Below, one piece after another: positions 24,059 through 35,703 of a stretch of 64,000 nucleotides of DNA. The translations under genes and the position numbers were made by a program. Source of the stretch: Phycomyces blakesleeanus NRRL 1555(-) (taxonomy: Eukaryota; Mucoromycota; Mucoromycetes; Mucorales; Phycomycetaceae). Under the pieces are notes generated by a model. It saw nothing but the letters and a program-made list of their open reading frames with translations, did no database searches and was not told the DNA's origin. The first letter of the stretch is position 1. Every line of letters begins with the position of its first letter. The stretch is taken from NCBI RefSeq assembly GCF_001638985.1, contig NW_017265141.1, positions 1,171,001 through 1,235,000 on the forward strand, given 5' to 3'.

Positions 24059-27000
24059 ATGCATCCTGACCATGACACATTTCTTTTACCAAGACCAGAA
24101 TGGGTTAATGACGAAGACGTCCTACACTGTCAGTCATGCAATAGCGCCTTTGGACACATGAAACGAAGAGTGAGTAACAAAAAAAAACAAAAAAACAATA
24201 ATAATAAAGATAAAAATAATCGTGATCTCGGCCATTTTGAAAGGTTGTAATAACCAGGAATCTCATACTGAATGCCTTTAGCATCACTGCAGAAACTGGT
24301 AAATGCACAGCTTTGAAGAAAACAAGAATCCTCCTCTTTATATGCATATAAGATATATATATATATATATATTTCAAATTGGCTGTCTTATCACTATATC
24401 AATCTACTGATTTATCTATATACATATTTACCTATTTACCTGTTTCTCTACCTATACATTTTTTATATCTCTTCTTTTTCTTCTTCTTTATGTTGTTTAG
24501 TGGAAACATATTCTGTAATGCTTGTTCTACTCGCAAAGTCACTCTGCCACAACTGGGTTATGGTACCAAACCAGCTAGAGTGTGTAACAGTTGTTTCGAT
24601 GTGGCCTATCTAGTGACATATGCAATTGACGAAGACCATGGAGTGACTACTCAAGTAATAATTATATTGCACTACACTACAATGCGCTACATAAAGCAAA
24701 ACAAAGAATTTCTTGATAAGCTGACAATTCGCAAATACGTATACATATAACTTATCTTTTTCTGTATGTGTGTATGTGTGTGTGTCTATGTATAGGTTCA
24801 TGGTGTGAGAGGACTTTTGGAATTGATTGAGAATGATCATGGTACGGACCTCCAGAAGAAATAATGATAACGATAACGATAACGACAATCAAATGGCTTT
24901 AACTAATTATAAATTCTGCTCAGAAAACGATCTTCACAATATTGTGGCACATGGTGGAATCGATGCTTTAATCTGGTTATGCAAATCAACCTCTTCAAGA
25001 GAACTTCACCACCTAACTACAACCATCTTGGCAATTTTGGCAGAAAAAGGTAGACCATTTTAGATATATATATATATATATATTTGTCTTTACAAAACAT
25101 ATACACATATTCTAATGCTTTCTCTTCTCCTTCTTTTTAAATACATTTAATCATAATAATAATAATAATCACCTAATTAAGAATCAATCCGACCTGTAAT
25201 CATTACAAAATGTGCACTTCCACCTCTTCTCGACCTCATCAAATACTACACTGACCTCGACAAGCAGGGATTCCAACCACCCAAAAGGTCTTCGGTTTCT
25301 ATTAGTTCCATCAGCCCTTCAGACAACTCTCTCACCACCCCTACTCCGTCAACAGACACGACCATATACGAAACACCCGACGCACAGCAGAACAAGAATA
25401 TGGAGATCATCATTAGCTGTGTCCACGTCCTGTATCAGGTTGCACGTGCAGGGATTCTCAGTCTAAAGGAGGTTGTGGGTGATGGCGTGTTCAATTGCCT
25501 CATGTCTCTGTCTGCATTTGAAGCCAACCAAACGATATTTGAAGATCGAGGGTCTTTGGCACAAGAGGCAGATGCAGATGCAGGTGCAGATCGAAATCCA
25601 AACCCAAATCCAAATGCACCTGCAAATGAAAACACAAACACAAACACAAATGAAAAGGCGTCATCCATATCATCCGAATCTCACAGCCAGATAAATGATA
25701 GAGCGTTCCTGATCCAAAGTCTAGCCATCAAGAGCATTGCATATTTGTGTGGATTCCGTAAGCCCAATATATATATACGAAGGAATATTATCATTGTTTT
25801 TTGCCTGAATTTAATTGATTTATATATATGTGTGTGTGTGCATGTGATTTCTCTTGAGCAGCTGTCAATCAACCTAGTATTATTGAGCAAGTGCAGGGAA
25901 CAGATAAGCTGGCTTGTTTATTACGATCACCGCATGACGATGTACAAAGATACATGGCAAAGTCAGTGGCCTATCTGTCCCTAAGAAATGGTAAGAACAA
26001 GAATAATAGCAAAAAAAAAAGTAAGATGGTCAATATTAAAGACGTTTATATGATTATGATTATTATTATTATTATTATTTGCTTTAGATAAATACAAGAT
26101 ATCCTTGCTGGGTAATGGAGGTGCTGATGCTCTTGTGTCTATAATTGCACGCTTACCATCAGAAGACTCACTTGAAGTGGAGCCCAAAGAAGAGACGGCT
26201 GGGAATATATTACCAAGCCATTCAACAGTATCGCATGTGTGTTGTGCCTTGGTAAGTAAAACATATAAAGAAAAGAGAGATGAATTGATAGGGAGAAGAT
26301 TATTGATGTCATTCTGATTTTACTTACTTTTATATGTATATATATATATTTGCATAGGCCAATTTTGCAACCAACCGTACGTACCACCCAAATACTAATA
26401 GTACTAATGATAATAATTATAAATTATTATTTTTTCTCGAGTCAACAAAAGAAACTAAGTAAATATCTTTCTACTTAACAGAGGAATCTCAAGTCAAATT
26501 AATGCAACAGCCAAATATTCTAAAGTACATTTGTAATGTACCCACTGCCTTCCAAGCAAATGTAGAAATCCACCGACATGTTGCCCGTTGTTTAGCAAAC
26601 TTTTCTTTGTATGGCAAGTAACAATTATATGCTTTAGTGTTTATTTGTTAGAGTTTAATTTTGATTTTCTTGGATAAAACCCATAGAAACACATTCAAAG
26701 AAAAAAAAAGGCTCATATTATCTGTCTGCCCTTTTTTTTTGTAGAAGATAACCACGTTCTGATGCTATCAGACGATCAAGAAAAAGGTCATAATGTAATT
26801 CCTACATTATTGGCCTTGAGCCAGGCACCTCAGGTTACATCTGATGTTCAACGTCATATTGTACGTGCCATAGATAACTTGAGCTCCAATGGTAAGAATT
26901 ATATATCTATCAAAAAAATAATAACAATAATTATGTTTTGTAATGTAATGTAATGTCTCGCCAATTTACCCTTTTTTTTTGTATATATATATAAAATAGA

Positions 27001-27349
27001 AACTGTCGATCATTCAATTATGTCCAAATTTTTTGAAGATGTATATTTATTTATCATGGACATGCTTGAGTTTAACAAGGACAAAGATACCCTGAAGCGA
27101 GCCGAGAGCATAAAGAAACGGGTCGAGGAAGAGAAAAACAAGATCAAACCCAAACCCAAAAGCAAGAGTAAAAAAAGCAAACGAAGACAAAAAGGGTCTG
27201 CCGCCAAAGGACGGTCAGCTCTTCACACCAGTGACGATAACAAAGAAGAAGGCGAGGAAGAAGACAGACACAATAATGATGAGAAAAAAGACGAGAAATA
27301 CGACGACGAGGATGAGGATGAAAATGAGAATGAGGACGACGAAGACTAA
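24059..27349 (+). CDS. FYVE zinc-finger plus armadillo-repeat protein
   Basis: Twelve exons: 24059-24169, 24282-24298, 24501-24654, 24796-24841, 24924-25049, 25182-25757, 25862-25990, 26088-26251, 26358-26376, 26482-26613, 26745-26891 and 27000-27349. They encode 656 aa. Residues about 12-80 form a FYVE finger, which binds phosphatidylinositol 3-phosphate on endosomes. Seen: 'WVNDEDVLHCQSC', then 'MKRRHHCRNCGNIFCNACS' assembled over three exons (the basic R+HHC+CG signature), and 'RVCNSCF'. Helical armadillo-like repeats follow: 'LLELIEND', 'GGIDALIWLCKS', 'NGGADALVSIIARL', 'IHRHVARCLANFSL' and 'QRHIVRAIDNLSS'. An Asn/Pro/Gln-rich loop (25560-25690) interrupts them. The C-terminus is a Lys-rich then Asp/Glu-rich tail. 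The intron after 26613 must be GC-AG, because the nearby GT site gives a stop. Membrane traffic is the likely field; the exact ortholog is unknown. Confidence 0.85.
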
Positions 27350-27387
27350 GACTAAGACTAAGACTAAGACTAAGACTAAGACTAAGG
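27341..27387 (+). repeat. (GACTAA)n hexanucleotide repeat containing the stop codon
   Basis: About seven copies of GACTAA begin at the end of the FYVE-ARM coding region. The stop TAA at 27347-27349 belongs to the first unit, so each later unit supplies another in-frame stop. Confidence 0.9.
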
Positions 27388-28164
27388 TTTCTGGGTTCTT
27401 ACACTAGGCAGTCTATTCGAACGCTTCTTGTTGCTCATTACCTGCCTACCTGTCTTGTTTATTTGTTTTTTTTTCATGTGTGTGTGTGTGTGTGTGTGTA
27501 TATCTGTGTGTAAGGAGGCTTTTTTTATCTGGTTTTTTGTTCACAAAAATCCATCCCAGAAATTGATGAAGGTATCAAAAAAATGAAGACGAAGAAGAAG
27601 AAGGGGAAGAGAAGAAGACAGGGTTATATATATATATTGGATATAAATGTATCCATTGTATTAACGATGTACACACACACATACACCTACATATATATAT
27701 ATATACAACCATTTTTGTTTACCCTCAAGATAAATCCAAAAATATGATAATACTATATTTCTAGGCTTGTTTTGTGAGCGAAATAGAGTATTTGATAACA
27801 AAATCCAAATAAACAAGTATTTTTTGTACACCTTTTCAAGACCTTTAATTGAAATGTAACTTTTATATACATAATATATATCTCTATGGTAACAGACTTT
27901 ATGTTTAATTTTTCATTTTTTTTTTCTTGTCGCAATGAAATAAAAAAAAAAGAAGTAAAAATTTTGAAACATATAAAAAATAATTACTATTATTACAGTT
28001 ATTATTATTGTTATTATTATTTTGCTGTGATACAAATCTCCTCTACTTAACAAAACCCCTCTCTACTATTAACCTAATTTTCAAATTTATCTTACTCTTC
28101 TTTAAGAAAAGAAAAGAAAAAAACTTATAACTTTATTAAATTAACTTGATCATCACAATTCAAA
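27388..28164. other. Intergenic between FYVE-ARM gene and helicase gene
   Basis: It includes a (TG)n run at 27477-27500, GAAGAA repeats at 27580-27612 and TA runs. No gene is supported. Confidence 0.5.
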
Positions 28165-31100
28165 ATGGGAGAATTAGATTTCTTGAATCAACTTGTCGAA
28201 ATCCAGTACAATGCTGCAACCTCTAACTCAGAAACCCTCCAGATATTAGCCGTACCTGGTTCCGGAAAGACTCGAGGTTAGAAGAGTAATATTACGGTGA
28301 CTTTAATTATTTTTTCCCAAAGAAATGTTGACTTCTAATATATCTCTATATCTATACCCATATGTGTGTATACAACAACGATATTGCTATTTATATATAT
28401 ATATATATGTGTGTGCACAAAATGTCAAATACAATAAAATGTAATAGTTTTGACATCTCGGATTGCCTGGTTGATTATTGCCAACGAGTTAGAGCCAAGA
28501 AGTATAGTAGCTGTCACATTTACCAACAAGGCGGCCAAGGAGATGAAGGAACGCCTTTGTTCCGAAGCATTATTGGGCTCCAAGAGAACCGAGGAATTGA
28601 TGATCGGCACTTTCCACTCAGTCTGTTCCCGATTGATTAGAAAATATCCCCACTATTGTGGACTTAAGGGCAACTTTATGATTGCCAACCCCGAAAAAAG
28701 GTAAGATTTTCGTGGATTTTTTTTTTGGCTTCTAAGCGGTGTTTACTGATATTACCATTAATTTTGTGGTTTTGTAGTCGTGATATAATCAACAAGATCA
28801 TTTACACCTTGCGCCTTGCAAAAGTCGAAGGTTCTAACAAGCCAGGTATAATTATACGCCAGCTTATATTAGAGAGACATGGAAATAAAGAATAAGAAAC
28901 GAATGTGTATATATATATTTTTCTTATAAAAAAATAATCTTTGTAGATGTTTACTTTAACGAAATATCCAAGGCTCGTAACAAGGGTTTAGATGTGAAGA
29001 AATATGCAGACCTGCATTCTAGCTCTCCCAACAAGCAGAACACTATAAATGTGTTTAGGTACAAAGGCAACTAAAGTCTGATCATTGTATTCTCACGGGT
29101 TTTTATTTGATTAGGGCTTACGAGAAGGAGCTTTTGCGACTCAACTATGTCGTAAGACTTGCTTTCTTTTATTTGTTAGAACATATTGGTAGAAAGTATA
29201 CAACATAAGCCTATTTACATGTATTGTGTTGTGTCTTATTAGGATTTTGACAGTCTGATGGTTATTGGAAGAGACTTATTAGTCAGACATCCCGAGCTCA
29301 TGAACGGAACAGAGCACATTCTCGTTGACGAAGTGATATTTTTTTTTCCTTAAGAAAAAAAAACAGCAGCATATTCAGTTAATTTTCTTATCAATAGTTC
29401 CAAGACACAAATACCATACAATACCAAATTTTGAAAGCAATGGCATATGGTCGTAAGAAGGTTACTGTAGTTGGAGGTAAACCTTTAAAGATTATTTTTG
29501 TGTTAATTATTATTTAAACTGAAAGTCCAAAAAAATATAAAATATAAAATGACATATTATTTGGATATTTGACAATCAATCAATCAATCAATCAACTAAT
29601 AAATGAAATATATATATATATATATACTATAGATCCAGACCAGAGTGTGTTTGGTTGGAGAGACGGTGACCCGGCCAACTTTGCCAAGATGCATGATGAT
29701 TTCTCTGGAATAAATGTTATCCATATGAGCATAAGTTTCCGTAGCTCTGGAAGCATTATCGAGGCAGCCGGAAGTGTTGTCCGGATTGATCCTTCCCGTG
29801 ACAGTCGCTCTTGCCGTACAGACAATCTTGTTGGTATGCCAGTAAAGGTCTTGGTTGCCGATGATGGAGAGGGAGAGGCCGATATGGTTGCCAGACAAAT
29901 CATTCGTGTTCGGGATGAATCCAAAGGGCTGTTTGACTACAATGACTTTGCCGTCCTGGTCCGTACCAACTATCTAACCCGTAACTTTGAACAAGCATTC
30001 ATGTTGGCAAATATCCCCTGTGTTGTCGTAAGAACTTTATTTTTATTTTCTGTCTATATAAATATTGTAGTGTAGATGCAACATCAAAAAAAATCCACTC
30101 TAAAATATCAATTTATCAATATATATATTTTCTAGGTTGGTGGACCACAATTTGTGGAAAGAGCAGAAGTTAAAGATATCCTTGGTTACTTGATTTTTTG
30201 CTTCAATCCAGAGGATTTTTTATCTTTCGAAAAAATCGTTAATGTCCCTAACCGGGGCATTAACGATGCGACTATTCAGTATCTTCGGGGGCGGTGCCTG
30301 GAGGATGGCATAAATGTCATCGATGTAATCAAGATGATTACAGGCCGTACTCCAGGCCCGCCCCCAAGATTTTACCTTTCCACAAAGGTCAAGAGCTCGT
30401 TGACCGAGCTCTTGTACCTTTTCGAGGATATCAAGCAACAGCTTGACACAAAGGTAATATTCACCAAACTACATAACTATCGTTGTACGAATCTTCCGTA
30501 ACTTATCGAATATATTTGAATTAGACTCCACTACCAGAGATATTCTCTATAATCCTGGATTTGACGGATTATAGAGAGTATCTCCGCAAGGAATTTGCGG
30601 AGTCTTTCGTGTCTCGGTGGGAGAATGTTGGAGAGCTCGTCACATACGCAAGTGTGTATATTTCTGAGCTCTCCACTAGGGCCATGTAAGAACCGAAAAT
30701 ACGTTACATAAATGTGCTAATCTAAATCTAAATCAAACAATAACATACCATACTAAACCGAATCAATGTCTATAATATATATATATTCTAGCTCCCCCGA
30801 CCAAGACCCCATCATTGGGTTCTTGGAGGCTGTTGCTCTCGGCCCCGAGCAACTCGAGCCCAATGAAGTTATGAAGGGGGTATGATTCTTTACTATAATA
30901 CACAATCGATAATTAACTATGCAATTGCTTTTAAAATGATAATAATATGTATCAACAGAAGGTCACCATCAGCACCCTTCATAACTCCAAAGGTAATTTA
31001 TTTGTATTTTTTACAAGGAACTTCTTAATTTATTTGACATATATTTTTCTTTTTTATTATTTCTCTTTTTTTTTTAGGGCTCGAGTGGCCCTGCGTCTTT

Positions 31101-32282
31101 GTGGCGGCTTGTGAGGAAGGGGTCATCCCACATTCAAGAGTCGACTCAAAGATGGAGGAGAGGTAAATAATAAATATAACTTTAAAATCACCAGAATGTA
31201 TATTAAATTCATACTACTACAATATACGTGTATATCTTTAGTCGACTATTGTATGTAGGGATGACCCGAGCCAAGTGTAAGCATGATTTTAAAGCGTGGG
31301 GTGTGACCAAAGTCTAAATTACACTTTTGACTTTTCATTTATTTTTAAATAAATAATCTCTATAGGCCTTTTATATTGTTCGTACGCTAGGACTCGTATG
31401 GGCTGGTCCAACGTAATACGCAAGTATCCCAGTAGTTTCTTGACCGATCTGATCAGGCGCGAGGGCTCAAAAATCATTACACCTATTGATGTGGAGATGC
31501 TCGAGGGATATTCGAAGCTACTAAAGAGACCACTACTTGAAAATGATGCCGTTGAAGAATCCCACGCTATTTTGTCTTACCCAGCCACCCAAGAATACTC
31601 ACAAATGTCACTATGTACCCAATCCTCTCTTTCTTTGTAAGTCTTTCTATAATTTCTTTGTTAAAAGAAAAAAAAACATAAATAACTATTGTATACATCT
31701 ATTTTATCCAGAAGTACACAACAAAACAAGTCAATCATACAACACACCTCAGCGATGATACCCGAAGACCCATTCTCAACACTGGAGCTATCGTTTCATG
31801 AAATCGAAATGATTCTCGATGCTCCAGATAGCCCAATCCCCTCTCCAACACACGATTCCGTAAACACTCTTTTAGAAAAAAGACTGCAAGACGATGCCGA
31901 GGAATCACACGAAGAAAACTCTTCGTACAACAACAGCAGCAGCAGAAGTAGCAGCAACAGCAACAACAACGATAATAACAACAATAATAACCAAAAGAGG
32001 CTTAAAATCTCGGATGATATCCCCAAGATCTCGCCTGAATTAACCACTATTCTAAAAGAGTGCATAATCAGGTGTGTTAAGGAAGCTGGAAATACACGGC
32101 ATGTGTTTGTAGTAGGGCATATGGGCTCTATTGTGAAGAATGAGCTCAAGAAGGACGGGATCTATATTCCATATGAAGATATCTGTGTCGAGGTCAAGGA
32201 GTTGCTGGAATCTCTGGTAGATTCTGGCGATATGATTTATACTCGCCACAAAAAGAACGAAAAGTATACAATTGCCGAATAA
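28165..32282 (+). CDS. SRS2/UvrD-type superfamily 1 DNA helicase
   Basis: Sixteen exons: 28165-28276, 28448-28700, 28778-28845, 28947-29058, 29115-29151, 29243-29332, 29398-29476, 29633-30027, 30136-30453, 30525-30685, 30792-30879, 30959-30992, 31078-31162, 31242-31276, 31366-31636 and 31712-32282. They sum to 2709 nt (902 aa). It should unwind DNA 3'-to-5' with ATP and, like yeast Srs2, could strip recombinase from single strands. Helicase motifs in order: 'VPGSGKTR' (Walker A, about 31-37), 'VTFTNKAAKEM', 'IGTFHSVCSRLIR', 'LVDEFQDTN', 'VVGDPDQSVFGWR', 'ISFRSSGSI', 'ISTLHNSKGLEWPCVFVA', 'GVIPHSR' and 'EESRLLYVGMTRAK'. Many motifs are split by introns, and each junction restores them. The C-terminal 200 residues hold a Ser/Asn-rich linker and a helical module ('LLESLVDSGDMIYTRHKK') of unclear role. 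Confidence 0.92.
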
Positions 32283-32305
32283 TCTCTCTCACACACTCTC
32301 ACACA

Positions 32306-32337
<32 letters not shown>

Positions 32338-32592
32338 TACACACATACACGCATACACACATACACGCATACACGCATACACACATACACGCATACACAC
32401 ATACACGCATACACGCATACACGCATACACGCATACACGCATACACGCATACACGCATACACGCATACACGCATACACGCATACACGCATACACGCATAC
32501 ACGCATACACGCATACACGCATACACGCATACACGCATACACGCATACACGCATACACGCATACACGCATACACGCATACACGCATACACGC

Positions 32593-32636
<44 letters not shown>

Positions 32637-32690
32637 GCACACACACACTCACGCACACACACGCACACTCACGCACACTCACTCCCAAGC
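32283..32690. repeat. Compound CA-rich minisatellite directly after the helicase stop codon
   Basis: The array starts within a few bases of the TAA at 32280-32282. Blocks in order: (CT/CACT)n to about 32335; mixed ACACAT/ACACGCAT; an almost perfect run of the 8-mer ACACGCAT from about 32397 to 32596 (about 25 copies); ACACAT hexamers to about 32632; then CA/CACTCACG. The CA part is an alternating purine-pyrimidine tract. Long open frames inside it are artefacts. Confidence 0.95.
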
Positions 32691-32947
32691 TCTTTCTCTC
32701 TTTTACAGTAAATAATAAACAAATCAAAGTTGTGTATTCCAATCATTTTGCCTTTTATTCTTTTCACAGCCTCCGTTACTTAAATCTAATTTTAATATAT
32801 CCAGAAACATCTATTAAAGAAGTACAATATACTATGTTAGTGTCCTATACACACACACACACGCGTATGTATATACTATTGAAAGAGAGAGAGAAAATCT
32901 AAAACCTTTAGTGGCCCATTTTCTAGATAGATATAAAACATCGTTTA

Positions 32948-33860
32948 TTATTTTTCGGCAATAAGATACCCTTTCTTCAAAATGCATTTATGCATTCTGC
33001 TTTGCATTGATGCAATAAGATTCTGGCCCATCTCCTCTGGGATGCTATCCCACTCATTTCGGAAACGGGTCCACAATTCCTTCATTGAGCTGGTTGGCTC
33101 CAAAACGTCTACATGTTTTGGGCTGGTCATGGTCTCATTGACCTTAACAAGCTCTCCGTGACCTCTGGGCGAAAAGCATCCCCAAACCATAACGTGTCCC
33201 CCAGCACGAACAGGGAAAGTCTTACCCTTATATTTTTAAGTGCCGACTTCTTCAACTTCCACCTCCATCCCTTTCCGTCAGAATCAAAGCGATTCACCTT
33301 ACACTCGTCTGAGAAGACTACACACTTCCAGTCATCTACGGTGAAGTTTATGTAGTTCCTGGCGAACTCCAAGCGCTGCTTGCGGATAGCGGGGTTTGTT
33401 TTTTACCTTCGGAGGTGGTTCCAAGGTACAGGTGAATCCAGATGCTTTCAACAAGGTACGGATTGCTGGAGCCTTCACAGCAAAACCTTCACCACACAGC
33501 TGTCTCTCGGATTGGGTGGTCGTTATGAATTCCTCATTTAAGAACGCATAGATAATGCGGTGGGTGAGCCTTTCGTCAATTTGGGCAGGTCTACTTCCCA
33601 TACTTGCAGTAGGAAGGAATGTACAATGCTTCTTTTTCATTGATGTCTCTTTCTCTTGACACGTAGTAGTTTGTTATTTGAGCTGCCAGCCTTTGGGAAT
33701 ATGGCTCCCCCTTCTTTGCTTGACGGTACTGTCGGTAAGATATTCGCTTCTCTTTTGTGTGAAATACGGAATATTTTATTAGAAAGAAAGAAAGACAGAA
33801 CAAAGTGCAAAAACAGTGTTGGGTCAATGCGTAAAGAAATAAAATAAAATAAGGATGCCA
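32948..33860 (-). pseudogene. Tc1-like transposase pseudogene with internal deletion
   Basis: Reading the minus strand gives, in order, an N-terminal HTH remnant ('SRPAQIDERLTHRII' and 'VKAPAIRTLLKASGF'), 'RLEFARNYINFTVDDWKCVV', 'FSDECKVNRFDSDGKGW' with the first catalytic Asp, 'MVWGCFSPRGHGELVKV' in another frame, and the C-terminal 'MKELWTRFRNEWDSIPEEMG' and 'LIASMQSRMHKCILKKGY'. The QDNAPCH and DLNPIEHLW regions with the second and third catalytic acids are missing between 'SPKHVDVLE' and 'SSMKELW', so the element carries an internal deletion plus frameshifts. Its sequence differs from the 17.6-kb copy, so it belongs to another Tc1 subfamily. Terminal repeats were not delimited. Confidence 0.75.
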
Positions 33861-35656
33861 AAATCAGTCACGAGACCGAGAGAAGGTGACATAAAAAGAA
33901 AAAAGAAAGGGTATTACGTACGCACTTTTTTTTTATGACTATGATATACATATATATGTATTTCCTACAATTGAAATAAAGAGCAACATTTGACTCCCCC
34001 CCCCCCCCTTTTTTTATTTAATTTTTATTTAATTTTACTTGATTTCAATTATTTATCTTTTGACCGTTTTCCTTGCCTTGCAAAAAAATAAAGAGAGAGA
34101 AAGAGAAAGTTGTATTAAAATTATATGCTTATGATTTATACCAAAAGTGCATAGCAACTTATTTAACCAGATGCTCTTGGTTTATACCCAAATTATCTCT
34201 TGAAAAGAAATCAAGAGTTATGAGGTATACATTGATTAGAATATTTTGTATATATATATATATTTAATTTTTGCTTCTAGAGACTCATAGGCTTAATATT
34301 ATTATTAAGTCACCATACAAATATATAGATATATCTTTTAGTTATTGCTACTTGCAAGTGATTTGGGTATTGGGTATTGGGTATATAGTATGGTTTATCA
34401 TGTGAATTGTTCTTCTTCTTTTCTTTTTCTATTGAATTCTGAACCTTGAACCTTGAACCTTGAAAACCTTTTGTTCTTTATTTCTTCCTGTGCAAGTAGC
34501 TTATATTAAATTTTCTAGTCATTCTTCTGTATTTTGCTGGCTACCGCAGTAAAAAATAAATAAAATAATAAATAAAATAATAAAAATAAAGGGACATTGT
34601 ATTACCCAATAATTTGTAACCTTTGTTAGTCATTATAGATTAGGGACCTGGAGACCAAATCAAAAAAAAAGAAAAGAAAAGAAAAAGCTTAATGGTGGTT
34701 TTAGATTAACAAACATTTTATTTACTTTCATTGTACTGTTTAATAGAAATTTTATACCAGCAAATGTACTATTGTGATTGTTTCTTTTATTTTGCGCAGG
34801 TTAGTGTTGGAGTGAATCTTTATCATCAAACACCTGCTGTAAAAGCAGCTATTCTATACTACAGTTGTAGTTTAGTTCAATATCATATTAGTTAATAATT
34901 CTAAAGGGAATTGTACTGCATTAAACATAGTAAAACTTACCAACACATATATGTATATAAATCGAAAAAAAAAGTTAAGATCACTAAATAGGTTAAAGAT
35001 CGACTTTTGTTGTTGTTGTTGTTGGAATACAGAATCATATAGCTCTATAGACTTCTCCTTGTGCAGCTTGTCAGTAAAAAGTTTGGTCTGTTGCATAATT
35101 TACACCAAATTTGTGGAATTGCTATAGTGTAACCATGCATCCCAATAAAATCACGGGGAGGAGGGTATGGGTTTGGTATTGGTATTGTTGTAACCCGGGG
35201 GTGAGGGTGTGTTTATCTGCAAAATAGGGATAATAATTTGGTTAAATGTAACATGGAAAATAAATTATTATATTATAATATATATTTGATTGCTGTGTTG
35301 GTCTTACAATCCCCTTTCCCCTCCTCCTCAGGAAGAGAGGGCACTCAAAGAAAAATATTATGGCAAATACTCCTTTAGATACTTAATAATGACTCAAATG
35401 CTTTGGTTCTTGTTTTTTTTTGGGTGGTATCAAATATCTGGGCATACAAGACAGACAAATTAGGACCCCTCTAGAGTTGCTGACTTTACACATGACCTCA
35501 CCGACAGAAAGTAGGGTCAGTTTATTTCACATCTTTGAAAGAAGTGTTCCCGGATTTCTAGTACGTTACCCACGTCAGTGATATGATAAAAAATAAATAA
35601 AATAAAAATTGTTTGGTCGGCGCTGATTATGTATTCTCCTTCAAGGCTAAATCCAA

Positions 35657-35703
<47 letters not shown>

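Noticed and set aside
32237..32742. Several 120-147-codon frames made of His-Thr or Cys-Val repeats
   Set aside because: They are translations of the ACACGCAT minisatellite in various frames and not proteins.
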